Shown here in pieces: positions 55,989 to 64,000 of a stretch of 64,000 bases of DNA; position 1 is the first letter of the stretch, and every line of letters begins with the position of its first letter. Where the stretch lies: positions 59,084,071 to 59,148,070 of the forward strand of contig CM064432.1 of the NCBI GenBank assembly GCA_032690845.1, written 5' to 3'. This DNA comes from Eleusine coracana subsp. coracana (Eukaryota; Streptophyta; Magnoliopsida; Poales; Poaceae). The notes under the pieces are model-generated. The model did not search any database and was not told the origin of the DNA. It worked only from the letters and a program-made list of their open reading frames with translations. The position numbers were made by a program, and so were the translations under genes.

Positions 55989-58895
55989 TCAGTAGAGCCT
56001 GATTCTTGTGGAGATCTTCCTTTGGCACAGAGGACAAACTTTCAGATCCTTCGCGCACTCGGCACATGTCTGCATTCAGAGGTATCATTGGATATCAGTT
56101 CATAGTTGATGATGGAGCATCTTAAACAAACAAAAAAAAATCAGAATGCGGATACAAAACTTTTACTACCTGATGCCCACATCCAAAAGCTAGGTTCTTT
56201 GCTTCACTCCAGCAGATTGGACAAGTCTGCAGCACAGAAGTTTAGAGAAAGTGTCAAAGATAACCACAATGCTGTTTCATTGTTTTAAAGACACTAGTAC
56301 ACACCTGTTGATCACCTACATCACTCTCCTGTCGAGGTGCTGATGCAGTTTTCGATGTTGACCCGTAGCTGGTAGATAGGGTCTCTTTGGCTCCTGAATA
56401 TCCAGAGTGTTGCTTCTTATCTTTTTGGACTGCTGAACATCCAGGGTGTTGCTTATCACTCACAGGAGGAGGCGATACTTCTAGCCGACTAGAAAATCCT
56501 CTCCGTTTGCTGCCCAAGAATCAAGGGATAACACAATTGAAATCACTGTGACAAATAAATACCACGCATCTAAATTTCAATAAACAAGTGTGACAAATAA
56601 ATACCCAAGAAGCTGTAGGTTCATCGCAGCCTTGAATTGTTCTGGAATCTCCATCAGCGCTGAAAGAGCAAAGTCTGCCTCTTTTCTGCTGGCCGGTATA
56701 GGTTTTGACATTATCTCTGTGAAGTTTACAAACTGCATTGCAGCAGAATTATAATTAGTAACTCTCATGATTGATCAAAACATGTGATGCCATCGAACCA
56801 AAGAATGACAATCTAACTGACCTGGAAATTATCGAATGCTCGAGCTGGTATATTGTCGTCGAATTTCATCATCATGTCCCATGGCCCATCACCAACCCCA
56901 ACAAGTACAATTGATAGAGGGTAGTCACTGCAGAAATGTCACGTTTATCAGTTGAGTATGACAAAATCTCACTATTTCATACTTGTCAAGAGCAGTCTTC
57001 ACCAGAAAAACAAAATCAAGCATATGGTTACCTAGCCTTGACAATGGCATCTATAGTCGCCTGTTCCTGTGGGCTGAACTGCCCATTGCCAGTGTTAATA
57101 CTGCGTGTAACCTGGAAAATTTAAAATGAACCCGAAACCAGAACAGAACAGGTTATACAGATACAACAGACAAGGAGTTATGTATGATAGTCCTAAGTGA
57201 ACTGACGTGACAGTTTGCGAGAAAACCTGTCCATCTGCAATTATAAGCAGGACATGATACTGGCCGCCACTACTGTCAACAATTCCAATAGCAGTCTCAA
57301 TGATTGGAGCAAACGAAGTTGGGCCTGTCAAGAACAACAATTAGATATATCATCAAGAAGCTTAATCTTCGGTTTTTTAGATTAAAGTATAAGAAGAACT
57401 GTACCAACCAGACAAACAAAGTTGTGGAACAATTTCCCTGTATCGATCAAGCGCTTGTTCGAAGCCATCACAAGGTTCGTTATCAGAATAGAAGCTAAAT
57501 ACCTTCTGATCATGAGTAGTTACTGTAATATAAAACATGGAATGTTAACAGATTTGCAGTTTGTGCAAAGAAGAATATGAAAATCAAGGCATAGTAAGGA
57601 CTGACCATCACCAAACCCAAAGCATGGTATCAGGTTATCCTCATCAAATCGTGCAAGGGTTCTCCCCACAATGGATATAGCCTGTTCATATGGGTTTGGA
57701 GTGTCTCCCATTGCGTGCAAGCTCTTGTTGTTGAAGGACCTTTTGCCTGTTTACGAATAGTTAACATGAGTTATCTTCTACGAAATAAGAAAAAAAATTC
57801 AAAAACACACTCATCAAAGTGCGCATAGTCATGTGCTGATAAAGTTCAGACTAACCTGTCCATTCATTCGACTTTGTGAAATCAATCCCAACTATCAAAT
57901 TAGAGGATTCCAGACCAGCATGTGCCAGAGCATCAGTAACCTAAATGAAGGGAATATAACAAGATAACATTAGAAAAGGATCAGAATAACTTTATGGATC
58001 ATGCTCATTGACTAAACAAAAATCCGTAGTGCAGAACCTTAAGGTAAAAAAAAAAAAAAGAGGTGTCCAGCAACAGACAGGTTCTTAGTAACATTCACCG
58101 TTCATAAAGGATATTCACAAAACTACTACTATGGATAAATTGCCTGTCCACAGTACTTTCTTGTTTGACAGCAATAATATCCACAATAACATCAAAATCA
58201 AGAACTGTGTATTCTCTTTGAAGGATCATGACACACTTGCAAAACTTTGAACATTCATGACAACAATAATATCCACAATAACATGAAAAAATCAAGAACT
58301 GCACATTCTCTTGAAGAATCATGACGCACTTGCCAACCTTTTAACATTCATGACAACAAAGGATGCCACTTTTGCAGCAGACAAGTAAATCTAACAATCT
58401 CACGCCGAAAATTATGAGTGCTCGTGATTCACTAATTCTTAAGCAGAGATAAGCACATGAAGGTTCACCAGCATTCATCAGATCAAGATCAATTTTGCAT
58501 GCCAGAATTATTTCCATTCATAACAACAAAGGATGTCTCTTTTGCAGCAGATAAGTAAATCTAACAACATCACGCCGAAAATTATGAGTGCTCGTGATTC
58601 ACTAATTCTTCACCAGAATTCATCAGATGAAGATCAGTTTTGCATAGCAGAATTATTGAGAACAGGAAAGAATCAACCAGCGACGAGCAAGAAATTAAAG
58701 CGTGACGTAGGAGGCATGGAAACTTGGAAAGAAGCCCATCGATCTCACCTGGTCCAGAGTCTCGTACTCGTCGCCGATCCTGGCGTACCGGGCGGCTCCC
58801 CCTCTTGGCGCGGCATTGCTGTTGTGATTCTGAATGTGGTTGTACTGGTGTGGCTGCCTGCCCGGCGAATCGTCCCTGGAGCAGAAATTCCCCAT
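55989..58895 (-). CDS. RGLG: RGLG-type E3 ubiquitin ligase (copine/vWA + RING)
   Basis: Eleven exons: 58895-58749, 57940-57856, 57746-57606, 57522-57409, 57324-57227, 57111-57032, 56927-56822, 56732-56605, 56509-56305, 56226-56170 and 56069-55989. All junctions are GT-AG and in phase, giving 413 aa. The N terminus MGNFCSRD is a myristoylation-type signal (Gly2, Ser6) with an adjacent Cys. The copine/vWA domain follows: NLIVGIDFTKSNEWTG, NPYEQAISIVGRTLARFDED, IPCFGFGDG, TSFAPIIETAIGIVDSSGGQ, HVLLIIADGQ and LSIVLVGVGDGPWDMM. The C terminus is a C3HC4 RING: TCPICWSEAKNLAFGCGHQT, CAECAKDLKVCPLCQRKIST. Arabidopsis RGLG1/2 make K63-linked ubiquitin chains and act in auxin, ABA and drought signalling at the plasma membrane. 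Exon 9 holds a small internal repeat (KQHPGCSA / KQHSGYSG). Confidence 0.95.
58150..58660. repeat. Tandem duplications inside intron 1 of the RGLG gene
   Basis: Two sets. CAATAATATCCACAATAACA recurs with ~92-bp spacing (58172, 58264). A 93-bp segment at 58348-58440 recurs at 58518-58610, both ending GTGCTCGTGATTCACTAATT-CTT, with 170-bp spacing. They account for much of the 808-bp intron. Confidence 0.85.
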
Positions 58896-59500
58896 GGCCC
58901 CTCTTCCTTCCGCCTTCTCTGCTCTTCTCTGAACAACGAACAAAGCAAGAAAACCCAACGAAAATCAGCAACCTTTCGAGACCGCGCAAGAAGAAAGAAC
59001 CGATCGCTGAGGACCCGGAAACAATCAAACAACCAAGATGCAACCTAGGGTATCCTGCACCGAGCCAATCCCCTTCGTCCAATCCAAGTCGCAAGAACAG
59101 GTGAGAAGTAGGAGGGGGAAGCGGACTCGAGCAACCAACAAACCTCCTAAATAGCCGCCGACTAGACGTAGAACCCCGCCCGGATATATAGATGTACAGA
59201 GGAATGGAAAAAAAACAGAAAGGCGTGTCAATCCAGGAGATATCCCTCCGCTAGCATTGCACAGAAAATCTCTCCGGCTTACCGGCGGCGCGGCGTCGAA
59301 GTCGATACACGAAAACCCACAACCACAATCTAAATCCGGCGGCGGGATTCAATGCAACAGGCTCTTTATTTGGGGACCGCGAGGATCGCGAGGCAGCTTC
59401 CCCTCCAGCCCGAATTGGGCCGCGCGAAGTTTCGCAGTTGGGCTCCAGGGCGCACAAGATCAGGCTTTTCGGGCCTAACTACCACAGACCGGACCCCGCG
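58896..59500 (-). other. Probable 5' leader/promoter of the RGLG gene
   Basis: GC-rich DNA upstream of the ATG. A good minus-strand donor (CCG|GTAAGCC, at about 59283) suggests a spliced 5' untranslated exon. No open frame of recognised family. Confidence 0.4.
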
Positions 59501-61458
59501 ATCCGCTTTGCGAGAAAAGAGAGAAACAGGCCTTGTGCTATACGACTACTTTAGGGGATGTGACCAGCTGAAAATGGTAAAGCGACGATGCGTTACGCCA
59601 CGAGGAAGACGCCTTATCAGGAAACGATGTAAATACGGAGCAATTTCACGCAGGTTTTGCCGGTCTACATACGTTGATCTTATCAAGTTTGGTGTCCAGA
59701 TCGGGAATGCCGTGGCTTCCTAGTACCTGCAATGGAATTTACGCCGGTTTCTCCTGAACATTGTGTCAGAAAGCAGTGTAAAGAAACAACACACGGTAAC
59801 GATTTGATCTACTTCTCACAAAACAAGGCAAACGCGCCTGCATTCCACTGTAAACCCGGGCACAACGTCTAGACTGATAAGAAGAGGAGAGGGATTTTTT
59901 CATGCGTTCATGTGTTGATTGTTAGGCGTTCCAATCAAGGTCACCCAATTCCATTACCAACACGTAGTTTATTTCTCATGTGCCGTACGATCAGATTACA
60001 GGTGGCGGCGGATCAGTGCCATCATCCGTCGCGTTGGCGTCCCCCGTCAGTAACCCACTGCTGCACTGACAGCGCATGACGAGGTCCAAAGACCCAGACC
60101 AATCTGGTCAAGCAGAGACCACACGCGTGTCAGCGCCGCGGCCATTTACCTGACGGACACGAAAGTGAGGACGGGTACATGTTTCCGTCCGACGTCTCTC
60201 GGGGGGCTGCCGGCCAGAGACCACCTGACACCTTCCGCAGCTCGTGCGTGAGATGTCGAAACAGCACACATACAGGCCGTTGGATCAGATCCTGGACGGC
60301 TATGGATCAACGTAATCTCGTGCAGTTTTAAGCAACAAGGGGTCCGTGACTTATGTCATCTTCTTCAGGCATGATGAAAAACTGAACTGTGAGTCTGACG
60401 CGCCGAACAACGTTGGAGAGGAGCAAGATCAAAGACTTTCTGCAATCAAGTTCAAGTGATTCAGCAGATTCAACGCCAATGCGGATGTGACGACGTATAT
60501 AGGGAAAACAATCCGGTAGAAAAAAAGCTCAAAGTCGATGGTAGGTGCAGTGCAAGCCCAATTATGAATCGAAGTGTCATTTTCGAAGACATGAGTTGTA
60601 CGCTGCAGGCATGCACATCTGTCCCTCGTTATCCGCCCCATGAGCACTGACCTCTTGACAAAAATACGCCCATTCCCAAAATATCATAATATTGTTACAA
60701 AAAAAAAAAAAGAACCCGTCTGGTCAGCACCTCTTAAGTTGAGTATAGCACAGGCTCTCCAGGTCATGGTTACTGTGGCAGTGGCACTGTGTGTGCTTGT
60801 CGTCGTATTATTGACGTGTCGGTACGTAGAGTACCTGAATCTTATCAACGACCGAACAGAAATTCAGACGCTTCTTGTTGTCGTGCGACGCCTCGCGGAG
60901 CTAGCAGTGCACGGCGAGCAGGGAGAAGAGGATTGGGGGGTTGGTCCACCGGTCACGGTCTGCCGTGACAAGTTAGTTGCACCATCTGACTTCCACTCAT
61001 CACCAACTTGCCCACCTTACGGCAGGTGATCTGGCCACTCACCTCAAAGCTTTAGACCGTTACCTATTCACTTTGGTTTCTGGCTAACATTCCCAAGTAA
61101 CCGGGATACATAATCTGTTAGATGTACCACATCAGGAGCCGGCCGTAGAGTTATGTGTAATACTCGACTCCCTACGAATTATCATACACATTAGTTAGTT
61201 TAATTGACTTTATATACCGATTAAAAGAGGAAGTAGTATGTAACGTAACAGATTGGACTACAATGAATATAGCACAATTTGGAAACGATGAAGTGTTTAG
61301 GCTGAAGAGGAAGCAAATCAAAATTAAGATTTTACTTGAAAGAATTCCATTTCAAAATTGACTCCTGTCGTTATGAAGGTTACCCTGAATCATTAGTGTC
61401 CAACACTACAAGTTATCATTTTTATGAGAGAGAAGCTCTTCCATATTACAACACTACT
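59501..61458. other. Intergenic, no gene supported
   Basis: Mixed composition. A frame at 60640-61029 contains one hydrophobic stretch (VMVTVAVALCVLVVVLLTC) but has no neighbours, splice context or family resemblance, so I do not call it a gene. Confidence 0.45.
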
Positions 61459-61652
61459 ATCTTCATACCGTATTACTTGTCATTTTGGATTGGGATACGA
61501 AGATTAAAGTAGAAGTAAAAAAAATAAGTACATAGAAAAATGAAAAAGTGAGTAGAAATGAAGATGTATTAAAAAGAGCAAAAAATATATTGGGATGACA
61601 AGTAAATTAGAAAACTAGAGGAGTGTAGATGACAAGTAATATCAGATGGAGA
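61459..61652. mobile_element. Stowaway-like MITE
   Basis: About 190 bp with matching ends: ATACCGTATTACTTGTCATT on the left, and ATCTGATATTACTTGTCATC as the reverse complement of the right. The ATTACTTGTC terminus with TA-rich flanks is typical of grass Stowaway (Tc1/mariner) elements. AT-rich interior, no coding capacity; exact borders uncertain by a few bases. Confidence 0.6.
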
Positions 61653-63223
61653 AAATACGTTTTTACAAAAAATTGTAGTCGCATTCCATACTCAGAACTA
61701 CTAGTAGTAGAGTTTAAGAATTTTCTCAACCTGGTCGTACGTAGCACGAGTCCGATAATTTGCTCCACTCAATACTTAGCCAAATATTCAGTCAGCGGCG
61801 ACATGTTTCGTACAGTACACACGCTGCCTCATCAGCGGCGCAGCCAGAGAGAATCAAAGATTCCAACACGCGGGGCCCACCGGTTGCTTGTCATCTTGGG
61901 GTTGGTTCGGAGAGAGAATCCAGGGGGCAACATGCCCCGGGCCCACGTAGAATCGTGCAGATACTTTCCTTGCCCACTTGGATATCCAGTGAGCAGCAAG
62001 ACTGCAACATCAGCTCTCGTCAGCTTCTATCGATGCTTCACACCGCACCGCACCAAATTAAATTTGTCTTTAAAAGGAGTATTTGGATTTACTAAGGACG
62101 TGACACACTAAGAAACAAGTAAATAGAAATTGGTTTTGTGTCATGTTCATGTGACAATTGCGTGTTAACCCCTGCCGCCGGATTCTCTGCAGACTGCAGT
62201 GATGCTAACCACTTGCTTAGCGTGTATGCAATCTAAGGCATATAACTGCACCATTTTTTTTCCCTTGCGGAAAATCATTAGGAAATTCTTCCGCGCCGAG
62301 ATCCCTTGCTTCCTGATCGAGGCAGTGCGTATCTCAGCAACAATAATTACGACCCTGATTCTTCCCCGGCTTGTTTAATCCCCACTTGTCGCATGGGCCT
62401 CAGCAAGTGTTCTCAAGGATAATACTACGAGAGAGAGGTGGAGAAGGAAAGCAAAGGTTATGATTTGCTCTGCCGCGATTCCGAAGTCAAAAGATGGCAA
62501 ATCTGGGGTTAAAAGGCACCAGTTTTATTTATGGGTCCATGCACAAAGATCCTGGACGGGTGCATGCAACTGCAGAATCATTTCTCTGGTGATGCGCCAC
62601 TAACCGCACCTCGGTGCATACTGACCGGTAACAACCGAGCGTCATTTTCTGCTAATGTTAAGGTGAGAGCACGTCCGATGTATCTGTACCTAATCCACAG
62701 CTCCATGAACAAATCGTGCGATGGTCATCGAAACTTTTCTCCAAAAGGAAGCGGTAAAAGGGATGGAGCCGGAGCGGCGGCGCCTGAAGTGGAGTGGAAG
62801 CGACAGGCGCCAACGAAATCCAAGCGGGGGAGAGGGATGGTACATGACAATAATCAATTCTGTAGAATTTAACCAAGTATTTCACCATCCATCTCAGTCT
62901 AGTCTTCAGCTCGCGTACAAGTAAGCGTACAAGCCTGCTGCTACCTCCTCTGTCCTCCCGCTGCTCGCGTTCGCGTACGTCGTCCATGCCATTGCGTGGC
63001 GAGCCAAGTCTCTCTTCTCCCATCTCCCATTCTTTTCGCCATCATATAGCCGCCACCTCCCACTCCGTCCCACCCGCCAAGAACCGGGACAAGTAACCGG
63101 TCACTACCCGTTGCCATCTCCTCGGAGTTCTTGAGCCGGGTCTGGTGGTGATCGAGTAGTCCCTCTGGTGCTGGTACTGACCGGCGGTGAGGTCGAGTTC
63201 TTGGCGCCGTGTTGGCGGAGTAC
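61653..63223. other. Intergenic and promoter side of the BTB gene
   Basis: No recognised gene. The last few hundred bases become GC-rich and presumably include the promoter and leader of the plus-strand gene at 63.3 kb. Confidence 0.5.
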
Positions 63224-63341
63224 ATGAGGAGGGGCTGTGTCGGGAGAGGGAGGAAACCTGGGGAAGGAGGCAGGGGAGGCGCTGGGGCTGCTGGGCTGCG
63301 TCAATGAGGTGGTGGCGGCGGTGGCGGCGACGTGGGGGCCC

Positions 63342-63458
63342 ATGACCGACGGGCTGCGGGTGGAGGCGGCGCCGCGGCTCGCGCAATGGCGCGTCGACGC
63401 GCTCCCCTGCTACCACTACCGCAAGTCCCTCCCTTTCCGCATCGGCCTCTGGAACTGG
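63342..63458 (+). CDS. BTB/POZ domain protein (At1g55760/At1g21780-like), first exon only
   Basis: From ATG 63342 the frame reads MTDGLRVEAAPRLAQWRVDA, then LPCYHYRKSLPFRIGLWNW, ending at a donor (TG|GTGCGT) after 63458. Arabidopsis At1g55760 begins with a closely similar block (MTDS...RLAQWRID...YRKSDPFKIGKWNW), a MATH-like N-terminal region followed by BTB; such proteins are CUL3 ligase adaptors. The later exons (LSVEK..., BTB) are not seen in the window and presumably lie to the right. The same frame is open upstream to GTG 63237 (SGEGGNLGKEAGEALGLLGC) but has no ATG there, and an in-frame TGA occurs at 63225. Confidence 0.75.
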
Positions 63459-64000
63459 TGCGTCCTCTCTCCTCTGCCGCCGCTTTGAGCTCGCTCCCCT
63501 CTCTGAAGATTTCCTATTGCTTGCTCTGTTCTACAGATACTGTCTGTGTGGTGTGCTTCTTGATTGCCATGTCGAATAGGGTGCAGAAAGTTTGCATCTT
63601 TGTAGTGAAATAGTGTTAAATCAGCTGCTGCTCTGTGATATGTTTCAGTCCTTTTGAGTTGAATTTGACAGGAACACTGAGTTTCTTGTTCCTCTGTTCG
63701 GTATAGCTGTGCCGATAGAGCTAGAAGCGAGATGTTTGGTGGATTGCACTTTCCCCAGAGGCCCAGACCCCAGTCGTGATTCTTCGATTGAGGCTGTAAA
63801 GAAAGAATATCAGATTTTAGTGGCACAGGAGCACGGCCGAATTTTTGTTCCTCTTGATGGTGATTGCAGCCTAGTTGTTTCAGTATGCTACAAGTTGTTC
63901 AATAGTTTTGGAAGTGTCCACTTCATTTTTTTATGCTTCCAACATTCGTCCACCAAAAAGGACCTGCCTTGCCTTAATAACAACTTATATTTGGTCTAGT
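63459..64000 (+). other. Presumed intron 1 of the BTB gene, with one coding-like stretch
   Basis: Between an acceptor-like TTCGGTATAG (ending near 63704) and a possible donor near 63860, a plus-strand frame reads VPIELEARCLVDCTFPRGPD, then EYQILVAQEHGRIFVPLDG. It is not the expected next exon of the BTB gene and I do not recognise it. Confidence 0.35.

Noticed and set aside
59352..59723. Plus-strand frame of 123 codons next to the RGLG leader
   Set aside because: Arg-rich, no family signature, and overlaps the probable 5' region of the minus-strand gene.
60640..61029. Frame of 129 codons with a hydrophobic segment
   Set aside because: No homology recognised, no promoter or splice context, starts in low-complexity sequence; probably chance.

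Overview
This is nuclear DNA from a plant, almost certainly a grass (Poaceae). The evidence is GC-rich coding exons beside AT-rich intergenic DNA, GT-AG introns, a LINE fragment and several MITEs of grass type, a MIKC*-type MADS-box gene, and a large family of F-box/F-box-associated genes in local duplication. I cannot name the species from the sequence. There are no bacterial or organellar features, no CRISPR array and no convincing tRNA or rRNA gene.

Left part (1-13 kb): AT-rich and repeat-rich. It holds a broken F-box tail (about 1.3-1.8 kb, minus), a 5'-truncated LINE (about 2.8-3.2 kb, minus), three unrecognised exon-like segments (3.6-5.5 kb, minus), and one intact two-exon chloroplast-type pentatricopeptide repeat gene (5.65-8.29 kb, minus). 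Next come a Tourist-like MITE (9.07-9.39 kb) and, directly against it, a 1.35-kb fold-back (inverted repeat) structure.

Middle part (13.5-34.2 kb): a graveyard of one F-box subfamily. About ten copies or pieces lie on both strands, and every one is broken by frameshift, nonsense codon, truncation, internal deletion or transposon insertion. The clearest case is a 204-bp hAT-like MITE with 8-bp target duplications inside an F-box reading frame; on paper, subtracting the element and one duplication restores the frame. Between the F-box remnants lie a 213-bp tandem duplication (19.1-19.5 kb), a probable non-LTR retroelement tail (21.6 kb) and a three-block higher-order repeat. Each block of that repeat carries ~190-bp units centred on a palindromic 'GGGGTGGTCGGTA...TACCGACCACCCC' motif (27.3-30.8 kb).

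Right part (40.6-64 kb): a compact run of intact single-copy genes. They are an LRR receptor-like kinase of the RGI (root meristem growth factor receptor) type (plus), Elongator subunit 2 with ten exons (plus), an NDR1/HIN1-like LEA_2 membrane protein (minus), a ten-exon MIKC* MADS-box gene of the OsMADS62/63/68 (AGL66/104) class (minus), an eleven-exon RGLG-type copine/RING ubiquitin ligase (minus), and the first exon of an At1g55760-like BTB/POZ gene running off the right edge (plus). Their long reading frames and splice phases all close without a single indel. The frameshifts in the F-box cluster are therefore likely biological decay rather than poor sequence. These genes have no evident common pathway; the neighbourhood is ordinary eukaryotic gene order.
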